A stretch of 40,588 bases of DNA. Source: a virus. The notes below the pieces were generated by a model that saw nothing but the letters and a program-made list of their open reading frames with translations, was not told the origin of the DNA and made no database searches. The position numbers were made by a program, and so were the translations under genes. The stretch covers positions 1 to 40,588 of the IMG/VR virus record IMGVR_UViG_3300030104_002699. One strand, 5' to 3'. Position 1 is the stretch's first letter, and every line of letters begins with the position of its first letter. This document shows, one piece after another, positions 14,878-20,755 of the stretch.

Positions 14878-15071
14878 TTGGCGTTTAGTTTTTGCTTGAC
14901 GAGTTTGCCGATCATGTTGCGGTACTTGCCAACAGCTTTGCGGTGGGTAGTCATTGCTGCCATGTCGTTGGCAGCAATAGCGTGGCTGTAAGCAGTTTGT
15001 GCGTCATCAAGGAAAACCTTGATGTTGTCAATTTGTTGTTGGATGGTCATTGGCTTGTGTGTGGAAGGCAT
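14874..15071 (-). CDS. Small hypothetical protein, 65 aa, first gene after a regulated promoter
   Basis: The ATG at 15071 lies about 10 bases after the expected transcription start of the promoter at 15089-15117. A later ATG (MTIQQQIDN) is an alternative start. The protein is helical and ends in a basic stretch (GKYRNMIGKLVKQKLNAK). No domain is recognised. Confidence 0.6.
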   Translation of the reverse strand: MPSTHKPMTIQQQIDNIKVFLDDAQTAYSHAIAANDMAAMTTHRKAVGKYRNMIGKLVKQKLNAK

Positions 15072-15088
15072 CCCTGCCCGTTGAACAT

Positions 15089-15117
15089 ATTATGGCATGC
15101 CATTATCTGGTTGACAA
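15089..15117 (-). promoter_or_regulatory. Sigma70-like promoter with TGGCATGCCA operator
   Basis: On the minus strand: TTGTCA (15112-15117), a 17-base spacer, CATAAT (15089-15094). The palindrome TGGCATGCCA (15093-15102) fills the end of the spacer and the first bases of the -10, so a bound protein would block RNA polymerase. It overlaps the last codons of the upstream gene and drives the 14874-15071 gene and those beyond. Confidence 0.75.
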
Positions 15118-15722
15118 GCCCACAACTTTCCGGATTTGACTGCATCCCACATAACCTCATTGATTAGGTCAGAAACTTGCACGCCTTTAAGTTCTGCTGC
15201 AACTCGTAAAATCACCATTAAACCTTGATCGGTTTTGCCTTGTAGGCGTGCTGTGCTTTTTGTCAGCAACAAGCCCGGATTGTCACCTTGCTGGAAAAAT
15301 GCGGTGATTTGATCTGGCTGGTTTGAAGCTGTGATTTTGCCATCTTCAAAAACATCCAGCGGCGAACGTAGTTCTGTTTTGGCAACTTGCAGTGCCTGCC
15401 AGCTCATCAAACCTTCTGCAGTTTTTTTATCAAAAGGTTCTTGCTTTTCAAGAGGAAGGGCAGCGCCAGACCATTGAACTGTATCTTCGTGACGTATGTC
15501 CGTGACCATTACCCAAAGGCAAAGGCCAGATTTAGTCAAAACGTCATTAGGAATTTGTGTGAGTTGTTTGATGTTTTCGTCAGGTGCTCCTGGAGGTCCA
15601 GGGAATACGCGTACTTTTTCAGTGCGGCCTTGGTTGACGACAATCCCATACAAATGTGGGCTTTTGTTGTTGGGTTGGGCTTCTGTGATGTGGACTTTGA
15701 CTTCTTGTTTTGTTAGGTCCAA
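15090..15722 (-). CDS. Hypothetical protein, about 210 aa
   Basis: The frame opens with a TTG at 15761, but that lies upstream of the -10 box of the promoter at 15747-15775, so I prefer the TTG at 15722 (LDLTKQEVKVHITEAQ), preceded by AAGG. The protein has a beta-rich N-terminal half (HLYGIVVNQGRTEKVRVFPGPP) and a helical C-terminal segment (ILRVAAELKGVQVSDLINEVMWDAVKSGKLW). No catalytic motif or family is recognised. Its start is uncertain by up to 13 residues. Confidence 0.65.
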   Translation of the reverse strand: MDLTKQEVKVHITEAQPNNKSPHLYGIVVNQGRTEKVRVFPGPPGAPDENIKQLTQIPNDVLTKSGLCLWVMVTDIRHEDTVQWSGAALPLEKQEPFDKKTAEGLMSWQALQVAKTELRSPLDVFEDGKITASNQPDQITAFFQQGDNPGLLLTKSTARLQGKTDQGLMVILRVAAELKGVQVSDLINEVMWDAVKSGKLWACQPDNGMP

Positions 15723-15746
15723 TGCCTTGTGTGTGATGGCTTGTGA

Positions 15747-15775
15747 AGCATGGCATGCCAATTACTTGCGTGCAA
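15747..15775 (-). promoter_or_regulatory. Sigma70-like promoter with TGGCATGCCA operator
   Basis: On the minus strand: TTGCAC (15770-15775), 17-base spacer, CATGCT (15747-15752). TGGCATGCCA (15751-15760) has the same offset from the -10 as in the other promoters. The -10 is weak (CATGCT), so activity may be low. It would drive the gene ending at 15090. Confidence 0.55.
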
Positions 15776-15953
15776 CCCTAGGTATGATTTTTTCTTTGCG
15801 CTTGGCGCTGCCTTTTGCGCGTTTCTTGCCATGTTGCGCATACCTTAAGCGGCTTGCTTCAGCTGCGGCTTGAACAGATTCAGCCCTGCCTGGCGGCTCA
15901 CCTGCCCCACCATTTGCAGGGTCAAGCAATTTTGCCCAGTCCATGCGCGCCAT
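15762..15953 (-). CDS. Small basic hypothetical protein, 63 aa
   Basis: I chose the ATG at 15953, coupled to the nuclease stop (TGATG). The N-terminus (ARMDWAKLLDPANGGAGEPPGR) is followed by a helix and a strongly basic tail (HGKKRAKGSAKRKEKIIPRVARK), suited to nucleic acid binding. No family is recognised. Coupling suggests it works with the PD-(D/E)XK nuclease. Confidence 0.55.
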   Translation of the reverse strand: MARMDWAKLLDPANGGAGEPPGRAESVQAAAEASRLRYAQHGKKRAKGSAKRKEKIIPRVARK

Positions 15954-16510
15954 CACCAATCTTCCAGTTCAAATTGATATCGATCCCAACTGTCTAGCCA
16001 CAGTTCAATACACTCATCAGGGTTTTGCCGGATGATACGGCATTCTTTTGGCCCAGACACAACTGTCACGCATTTATCAACATGCAAGGCAGGATGGTGG
16101 TCTATAAGCATGGCTAAATATGCTCCGAGTTGATCAGTGGCAGGTTCGCGGTTTCGTGCCCTGCTTTTGCTGCTAACAGTCTTTAAGTCGCCCAAAATGA
16201 TTTCACCTGTTGATGACTGCAGCAGAAAGTCAAACGAGCCGCCCATAGACTTCCTGGGATCGCACAGCCTGTATTCCGTTGCAATCGTCTTTGCATTCTT
16301 AAATAGCTCGCAATCCAGTATTGGGTCAATCCAGTCTGTCCAGCGTTCAGCGAACTCAATTGGCTCACCTTTCAGGTAGTTCTCTAGTGCGTTGTGGGCT
16401 TGTTCGCCCCGTGCTGCCCATCCGTTAGGGCCATCCTTGTATCTCATGATGTTGGCCAGCGCATCAGTGGAAAGCTTTGCTCCCACGACACCTGTAACAG
16501 TCCTGGCCAA
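15953..16510 (-). CDS. PD-(D/E)XK nuclease (Cas4/RecB-like phage exonuclease)
   Basis: From the TTG at 16510 the protein is 185 aa. The fold's motifs are in order: Asp94 in GGSFDFLL, Asp108-Leu-Lys110 in ILGDLKT, and Gln127 in QLGAYLAMLIDHH; Glu79 (ATEYR) may also bind metal. Such enzymes resect DNA ends and pair with annealing proteins such as the ERF here. Upstream, the same frame is open and encodes FFPEWHKYKYRAEW, which looks like native N-terminus, but no ATG/GTG occurs before a stop. The real start may be a rare codon (CTG near 16552), or there is a frame error in the A-rich run at about 16565-16582. Confidence 0.82.
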   Translation of the reverse strand: MARTVTGVVGAKLSTDALANIMRYKDGPNGWAARGEQAHNALENYLKGEPIEFAERWTDWIDPILDCELFKNAKTIATEYRLCDPRKSMGGSFDFLLQSSTGEIILGDLKTVSSKSRARNREPATDQLGAYLAMLIDHHPALHVDKCVTVVSGPKECRIIRQNPDECIELWLDSWDRYQFELEDW

Positions 16511-16586
16511 CCACTCAGCTCTGTACTTGTACTTGTGCCATTCAGGGAAAAATGACAGGTCTTTGATTTCTTTGATTTTTCGGGGT

Positions 16587-16615
16587 TGTCAGGCGGGTTC
16601 ATTTTGGGCACAATT
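16587..16615 (+). promoter_or_regulatory. Sigma70-like promoter for the replication genes
   Basis: TTGTCA (16587-16592), 17-base spacer, CACAAT (16610-16615). The transcript would start near 16622, so the TTG at 16615 cannot be the start of the next gene, which points to the GTG at 16639. Unlike the other promoters here it has no TGGCATGCCA palindrome, so it may be constitutive or the earliest to fire. Confidence 0.65.
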
Positions 16616-16638
16616 TGCCAGCAAAGCAACCCTGCAAC

Positions 16639-16803
16639 GTGCCCGAACTGGACCTTTTCGCCAACACCAAAGTCCTTATTGACCCAAGGGTTATCGCTGA
16701 GCTAGATCGCAAAAAACCTATAGGCGTCAGCCGCACTGGTTGGGTCAACCTCCTGTTGCAAAAAGCCATAGCCTCAGAACCTGAGCCCTTAGCTCGTGAT
16801 TGA
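16639..16803 (+). CDS. Small ribbon-helix-helix-like DNA-binding protein, 54 aa
   Basis: The GTG start is chosen because the longer TTG start lies inside the promoter's -10 box. The sequence has a strand (NTKVLIDPR), a helix (VIAELDRKKPIG) and a second helix (RTGWVNLLLQKAIAS), close to the beta-alpha-alpha layout of RHH repressors. It is the first gene of the rightward early operon, a usual place for a regulator. It could bind the palindromic operators. It overlaps the next gene by 8 bases. Confidence 0.6.
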   Translation: MPELDLFANTKVLIDPRVIAELDRKKPIGVSRTGWVNLLLQKAIASEPEPLARD

Positions 16804-17176
16804 CTACGAAAAGGAGCATCAGGCATGGATGCTTTTGCAGTGGCAACCGTGGTCACTGCCAAATGAGTTTGACGAAGACCTGGCAGAAAAGGGTTACTAC
16901 ACAGACCTGCAGCGCAAACGGTCAGACCAAGCTTTAGATGACTGGGATGCTCAACATCCTGAAAAAAACAGCCCCGAACTAACAGCTTTCAAAGAGCTTG
17001 AACGGCAGAGGGTTTACGGACAACGCACATGGTTCTCGCCCTCCAAGGCCAAAGATGGGTTCTACACACAACGCCTCAAGCAACGACAAGACCGCGGACC
17101 CAAGCCTTCAGGATTCGCTGGAGCAAGTCGCACAGCTAAAAAGCGCAGCCGTAAAAGTCGTTGGCGCAACGAATGA
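16796..17176 (+). CDS. Hypothetical protein, 126 aa, overlapping the helicase gene
   Basis: Start is GTG, overlapping the previous gene's end. The protein is rich in W, Q and acidic residues at the N-terminus (HQAWMLLQWQPWSLPNEFDEDLAEKGYY) and strongly basic at the C-terminus (TAKKRSRKSRWRNE). The last 122 bases also encode the N-terminus of the helicase in another frame. No family is recognised; partnership with the helicase (for example loader) is only a guess from position. Confidence 0.6.
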   Translation: MIDYEKEHQAWMLLQWQPWSLPNEFDEDLAEKGYYTDLQRKRSDQALDDWDAQHPEKNSPELTAFKELERQRVYGQRTWFSPSKAKDGFYTQRLKQRQDRGPKPSGFAGASRTAKKRSRKSRWRNE

Positions 17177-18767
17177 TTCTGTTGACCGTTTGTTCATGCT
17201 GCGAAACCAAGCTGAAGAGCTTGGTTTTGCCATTAGCAAATCAGAAGCAGCCCATTACCTTGCTCAGGCCACTGGGCGCAACGTTGGCATCCCTGAACCA
17301 AAGCAAGGTGGACAGAAGCTTGATGTTTCGCCTGTTCCTTGGTTGTGGGAAGGGGTCATCATGCGTGGACGTCAAAACTTAGTGGTGGCACCGCCAAAGG
17401 TGGGTAAGTCAGCCCTGATGACAGCGATGGCAGCTGCTGCGTTGCGTGGTGAAGCTGAGTTCCTTGGCATTCCAATCCACGGACAGGTCAACAAGCTGAT
17501 CATTGTTGGCACGGACCAAAACGTATCTGACTGGTGGGTGCTGTTTGAACGTGAGGGCCTTGGCACCCAAGGCGTTGATAAAAACGGCGAGTGTTTCCAC
17601 GAGCTGGCGGAAGGAGTCATCCTTTGGAGCCTTGAGGATGCAGTGCAGCTCAACGACAATGGCCTTGACGCTATTGCGGCTATGGCGTCCAAGCACCCAG
17701 GTTCACTGGTTTTAGTGGACACATATCACGCTTGTGTTGGCCAGCTTGGGATTGAAGAAGCCAGCAGCGATTTTGATATACCAGCCCGAAAGCTTGAAGT
17801 CGTGCTGTCTGGTACCAGAAGTACCACTGTTTTGGTCCACCACACCAATAAATCGGTGTCTGGCGGCAATGCCATCACAGCTAGCAGGGGGAGCAACAGC
17901 CTTGCAGGTGCTGTCAGTTGGTCTGTGCTGCTCAACTGGCTGAAGGTGCCTGTTGAAGGCCAGATGCAAACCGATCACCGGATTGCTGTGAAACCAATGG
18001 GCAGAAGCAAGGCCACAAACTTGGTGGTTGAATTGACTGACGACGGTTGGGTAAGCCATGGCGACGGTGACGACGCCATTGCAGCTGAAGCCCGTGCGCA
18101 GGTTGAGGAAACGCTGCAAGGCCGTCAGGAATCGGTTTATGACCACTGCTGCCAGCTGTGGGAAAACAAGGTGCATACAACAGCTGCTGAGGTCGGCAGC
18201 CACTGCAACATCAACAGACAAAAAGCATTGCGCACGCTCAAGGCATTGTGCTCAAAAGGGTTGATTGCCCAAGACGGTGAACTTCCACCTGACACTGCTG
18301 GCAGGCCTGCTGCTTTGTATCGCCCTGTATTTGACACCCCAATTGACCCATCCAAAAAAAGCGGGGGTCAAAAGGCTCAAACGTGTCAAATTCAAGAATC
18401 ACCATCTGATGAGCAAGGGCCTAGGGGTCAAAGGGGTCAAATACCTCCTGTATTGGGATCTGATGCCTCGCGCGCACATATAAAAAAGGATTTGACACAT
18501 AAAACACACTTGACCCCCGTTGACGGCGGAGGGGTGCCTGAAGGTGTCTTATTGCCGGTGCCTGTTGGCACGCATGTTGAGCGATTTATTGACGACTCTT
18601 GGAAGAACGGCTGGCTTGTGCGTGATGGGTCCAACCCCAACCGAATGGTGATTGCAAGGCTGGGCAACGAAATGGTGACCATGAGCAATCAGCGTTGGGG
18701 CGTTGACATCCGTGAAAACAAGGGCAGCGTCTTTGCTGCACCAGCAACAGAAGATGATGAATGGTGA
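17055..18767 (+). CDS. RepA/DnaB-like AAA ATPase, replicative helicase candidate
   Basis: From the ATG at 17055 the protein is 570 aa; an earlier start at 16998 would deepen the overlap with the upstream gene. It has a RecA-type ATPase core: Walker A APPKVGKSALM (Lys118), Walker B SLVLVDTYHA (Asp222), then VLVHHTNKS with a His-His sensor-like pair. A winged-helix-like segment follows (VHTTAAEVGSHCNINRQKAL), then a disordered linker and a small C-terminal beta domain (NGWLVRDGSNPNRM). Plasmid RepA-type hexameric helicases share this core. No primase or polymerase is visible, so it probably recruits the host replisome. Confidence 0.82.
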   Translation: MGSTHNASSNDKTADPSLQDSLEQVAQLKSAAVKVVGATNDSVDRLFMLRNQAEELGFAISKSEAAHYLAQATGRNVGIPEPKQGGQKLDVSPVPWLWEGVIMRGRQNLVVAPPKVGKSALMTAMAAAALRGEAEFLGIPIHGQVNKLIIVGTDQNVSDWWVLFEREGLGTQGVDKNGECFHELAEGVILWSLEDAVQLNDNGLDAIAAMASKHPGSLVLVDTYHACVGQLGIEEASSDFDIPARKLEVVLSGTRSTTVLVHHTNKSVSGGNAITASRGSNSLAGAVSWSVLLNWLKVPVEGQMQTDHRIAVKPMGRSKATNLVVELTDDGWVSHGDGDDAIAAEARAQVEETLQGRQESVYDHCCQLWENKVHTTAAEVGSHCNINRQKALRTLKALCSKGLIAQDGELPPDTAGRPAALYRPVFDTPIDPSKKSGGQKAQTCQIQESPSDEQGPRGQRGQIPPVLGSDASRAHIKKDLTHKTHLTPVDGGGVPEGVLLPVPVGTHVERFIDDSWKNGWLVRDGSNPNRMVIARLGNEMVTMSNQRWGVDIRENKGSVFAAPATEDDEW

Positions 18768-18800
18768 TGGCTTGCCATTTGCGTAATGGCATGCCATGAT
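18767..18800 (+). promoter_or_regulatory. Promoter with two spaced palindromic operators
   Basis: TTGCCA (18772-18777), 17-base spacer, CATGAT (18795-18800). Operator O1 ATGGCTTGCCAT (18767-18778) covers the -35, and O2 ATGGCATGCCAT (18786-18797) covers the spacer end and -10. The operator centres are 19 bp apart, almost two helical turns, as for cooperative binding on one face. The same arrangement recurs at 19168-19201. It drives the 18829 gene. Confidence 0.8.
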
Positions 18801-18813
18801 CTAATCAAGTTCA

Positions 18814-18828
18814 GCCGAGAGGCCACAC
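18814..18828 (+). promoter_or_regulatory. Leader hairpin with GAGA loop before the 18829 gene
   Basis: GCC-GAGA-GGC at 18814-18823, followed by CACAC and the ATG. The GAGAGG also serves as a Shine-Dalgarno-like sequence, so part of the ribosome site is inside the stem. Similar elements precede the next two genes. Confidence 0.5.
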
Positions 18829-19158
18829 ATGACCACTACAACTTTTCAAACTGATCGCTTTGAAGTTGGGCAAATCGTTTGCTCCAGCTATGGGTACGAC
18901 ATGACCCTTGTGCAGTTTTACATCGTTGATCGCATGACTAAAGCCAGCGTTTGGCTGCGTCCTGTTGAGTGCCGCGTGTTTGGTGATGATGGGCGCGGTG
19001 AAGGTCGCGCTATCCCAAACACTGGATGGCAAGCGCCTGACAATGCAGTGTTCCGCAAGCGCATCCACGAAACTGACGGCAAGCAATGGTTGAGCGACTC
19101 AATCAAATACTTCCGTATCTGGAATGGCAAGCCTGAGTACTACAACAGCTGGGATTGA
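18829..19158 (+). CDS. Hypothetical protein, 109 aa
   Basis: The ATG follows GAGAGG by 7 bases. The protein looks like a compact beta-rich domain (FEVGQIVCSSYGYDMTLVQFYIVDRM, ASVWLRPVECRVFGDD), and ends with a tyrosine-rich segment (IKYFRIWNGKPEYYNSWD). No known family. It has its own regulated promoter and leader hairpin, so it is probably an early, dose-controlled gene. Confidence 0.75.
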   Translation: MTTTTFQTDRFEVGQIVCSSYGYDMTLVQFYIVDRMTKASVWLRPVECRVFGDDGRGEGRAIPNTGWQAPDNAVFRKRIHETDGKQWLSDSIKYFRIWNGKPEYYNSWD

Positions 19159-19167
19159 TGCCAGCCA

Positions 19168-19201
19168 ATGGCTTGCCATCTGCATGGTGGCATGCCATAA
19201 T
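19168..19201 (+). promoter_or_regulatory. Second promoter with paired operators
   Basis: TTGCCA (19173-19178), 17-base spacer, CATAAT (19196-19201). O1 ATGGCTTGCCAT (19168-19179) and O2 TGGCATGCCAT (19188-19198) have centres 19 bp apart, exactly as at 18767-18800. The -10 (CATAAT) is closer to consensus than in the first copy, so it should be stronger. Confidence 0.82.
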
Positions 19202-19209
19202 CAATTCAA

Positions 19210-19221
19210 GGGCGAGAGCCC
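19210..19221 (+). promoter_or_regulatory. Leader hairpin with GAGA loop before the 19237 gene
   Basis: GGGC-GAGA-GCCC, a perfect 4-bp stem with a GNRA loop, followed by ACCACAC. The stem differs in sequence from the hairpins at 18814 and 19403 while pairing is kept. Confidence 0.5.
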
Positions 19222-19236
19222 ACCACACGCAAGCTC

Positions 19237-19389
19237 ATGCATAACGACACCATTCAAGCCTTGCAGCAACTCGCTCAAGCACTCATTGCCAATCCTGCAG
19301 ATTTAGACGCGCTTCAGGTTTATGGCGAACTGCCTGATCATTTGGCAGATGCGCTACACGACTTCACTGATGACCACATGGGCGCTTAA
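19237..19389 (+). CDS. Small acidic protein, 50 aa
   Basis: ATG to TAA gives a helical, acidic peptide: HNDTIQALQQLAQALIANPAD, then LQVYGELPDHLADALHDF and a DDHMGA end. It is led by its own promoter and hairpin and has clear coding character, though short. No family is recognised. Confidence 0.6.
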   Translation: MHNDTIQALQQLAQALIANPADLDALQVYGELPDHLADALHDFTDDHMGA

Positions 19390-19402
19390 GTCCTTTTCAC
19401 GC

Positions 19403-19420
19403 ACCGAGAGGTACACACAC
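19403..19420 (+). promoter_or_regulatory. Leader hairpin with GAGA loop before the 19421 gene
   Basis: ACC-GAGA-GGT (19403-19412), then ACACACAC and the ATG. It lies within the operon without a new promoter, so it acts, if at all, after transcription. Confidence 0.45.
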
Positions 19421-19609
19421 ATGAAAAACAAAATCACCACACTCGCTGAGCACTGCATCGACCCTGCTGTTGGTGCTGATAAAGCTTGGGATGTAGTTCA
19501 TGAATGGCTCCACATGCACGGCCTTGAAATCACCGCTGAATACGAAGAGGCATTGCACAATGAAATATATAACTTGCTTGGCCGCTCAGAACTTGTATCA
19601 ATAGACTGA
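19421..19609 (+). CDS. Small acidic hypothetical protein, 62 aa
   Basis: I chose the ATG at 19421, directly after the leader element, not the earlier in-frame start. The protein is helical (LAEHCIDPAVGADKAWDVVHEWLHMHGLEI, AEYEEALHNEIYNLLGRS) and acidic. No known family. It belongs to the operon begun at 19173-19201. Confidence 0.65.
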   Translation: MKNKITTLAEHCIDPAVGADKAWDVVHEWLHMHGLEITAEYEEALHNEIYNLLGRSELVSID

Positions 19610-19628
19610 TCAGTCGTCGGGGAGCCTG

Positions 19629-19733
19629 ATGCCTGTTTCCCCCAGCAGGCTGAAAGCTATACAACACCTGTGTTGGCAGGAAAGGCAAGGCGCATGTGTG
19701 TTGCGATCCATCCCCCGACAACAACAACACTGA
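19629..19733 (+). CDS. Possible 34-aa peptide with strong ribosome-binding site
   Basis: GGGGAG lies four bases before the ATG, one of the best Shine-Dalgarno sites here. The peptide starts MPVSPSRLKAIQHLCWQE and is basic. Its stop is 8 bases before the next start, fitting a leader peptide or coupled small gene. The same DNA can form two competing stems (AGCCTG with CAGGCT, GGGGA with TCCCC), so it may be a regulatory leader instead. Confidence 0.35.
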   Translation: MPVSPSRLKAIQHLCWQERQGACVLRSIPRQQQH

Positions 19734-19741
19734 TTACTTCC

Positions 19742-20044
19742 ATGACTAAACGCCTCTATGGCGAAAAGCTGCTAAAAAAATTTGTTTCTATGAAAAAAGA
19801 ACGTAAAGCCAAAGTAGTCCTTTCCTGTGGCTACAAAACAAGCCACAACTCCAGCGGGCGCACGTTGCCTAACTACGAAGCTTTCTACGCTGCACTTTTT
19901 GAAGCAAAAAAAGAACAAGATGCCAAAGACCAGCCATTTGGCCTCTGTGGCCATCAGAATCAAAATGAACGTAAAGCCATTGCAGCTCATGCCCAGCGAC
20001 TCCGAGCCCTCTATGCCAAATCCAAGGATTCGCAGCTTGAGTGA
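19742..20044 (+). CDS. Protein with cyAbrB-like N-terminal motif, 100 aa
   Basis: From the ATG at 19742 the first 60 residues follow the pattern I recall for the cyanobacterial AbrB-like N-terminal domain: YGEKLLKKF, then KVVLSCGY (AbrB-like: ACGYVS), then a glycine-containing loop and AFYAALFEAK (AbrB-like: AFYEALLEAKG). The C-terminal 40 residues are charged and helical (NERKAIAAHAQRLRALYAKS). The DNA-binding AbrB C-terminal domain is absent, so it may interfere with host cyAbrB regulators by dimerising with them. This is inference; the motif match is moderate. Confidence 0.65.
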   Translation: MTKRLYGEKLLKKFVSMKKERKAKVVLSCGYKTSHNSSGRTLPNYEAFYAALFEAKKEQDAKDQPFGLCGHQNQNERKAIAAHAQRLRALYAKSKDSQLE

Positions 20045-20161
20045 TGGTGCTGTTCAAATCACTATTGGCAATATCAAGGGAATTGCAAAATCTCATCTTT
20101 CAGTAAATTCAAAATTGCGTGTCTTTCGGCTACTCTGGAAAGCAAATCCTGAAAACTGGAA

Positions 20162-20755
20162 GTGACAACCGCATCAGACAAAATCGTTTTACGCCACACT
20201 GAAACTCTCAAACCATACGAAAACAATCCAAGGCAACATTCAGAAGCACAGCTTGATCGTCTTGTCCGATCAATTAAGGAGTTTGGTTTTACAAATCCAA
20301 TCCTGATTGACGATGACTGCAATGTGATCGCAGGTCATGGTCGTTTGTTGGCTGCTGAATTGATGGGTTTGCCTAGGGTTCCGACCATCACTCTTGGCCA
20401 CCTTACAGCTGATCAGCGTCGTGCCTACGTCATTGCTGACAACCAACTGGCACTCAACAGCACTTGGGATGACGACGTGCTGCAGTCAGAACTTCAAGCC
20501 CTAGGTGAAGCTGGCTATGACCTGACCCTTTTGGGTTGGGGTGATGACCTTCCTACTTTTGGTGAGGATATTGACCTGTCGGCTTTAGACGACTTGGAAG
20601 ATGACCCAACTGCAGAGCTGGCTGATGGCGTCATGAAGGCCATTCAGATTGAGTTCCGACCTGAAGACTATGAAGAAGCCAAGGCATTGGTGGATGCAGC
20701 CCGCAAACGTGGCGACTACGTGGGCATGAAGCTGATTGAGGCTTTAGCTGTTTGA
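20162..20755 (+). CDS. ParB/Srx-like domain protein, 197 aa
   Basis: The GTG start is used. The ParB-like core is clear: LKPYENNPRQH, then LDRLVRSIKEFGFTNPILID, and the nucleotide-binding/catalytic AGHGRLLAAELMGL, followed by TADQRRAYVIADNQLA. A C-terminal acidic linker and a small helical domain follow (EDYEEAKALVDAARKRGDY). ParB-like proteins of this type often neighbour DNA modification genes in phages. The stop overlaps the glycosyltransferase start (TGATG), so it is part of a three-gene modification cassette. Biochemical role (nuclease, CTPase or DNA-binding) is not settled by sequence. Confidence 0.85.
   Translation: MTTASDKIVLRHTETLKPYENNPRQHSEAQLDRLVRSIKEFGFTNPILIDDDCNVIAGHGRLLAAELMGLPRVPTITLGHLTADQRRAYVIADNQLALNSTWDDDVLQSELQALGEAGYDLTLLGWGDDLPTFGEDIDLSALDDLEDDPTAELADGVMKAIQIEFRPEDYEEAKALVDAARKRGDYVGMKLIEALAV

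Noticed and set aside
17712-18221. 169-aa minus-strand open frame inside the helicase gene.
   Set aside because: Composition (H, N and S rich) is that of a shadow frame and the helicase motifs are on the other strand.
20044-20165. Open frame ending just before the ParB-like gene (with RVFRLLWKANPENWK).
   Set aside because: No plausible start codon after the previous gene, and an alternative ATG at 20044 gives only 20 residues. It may be a gene remnant, but I cannot support a feature.
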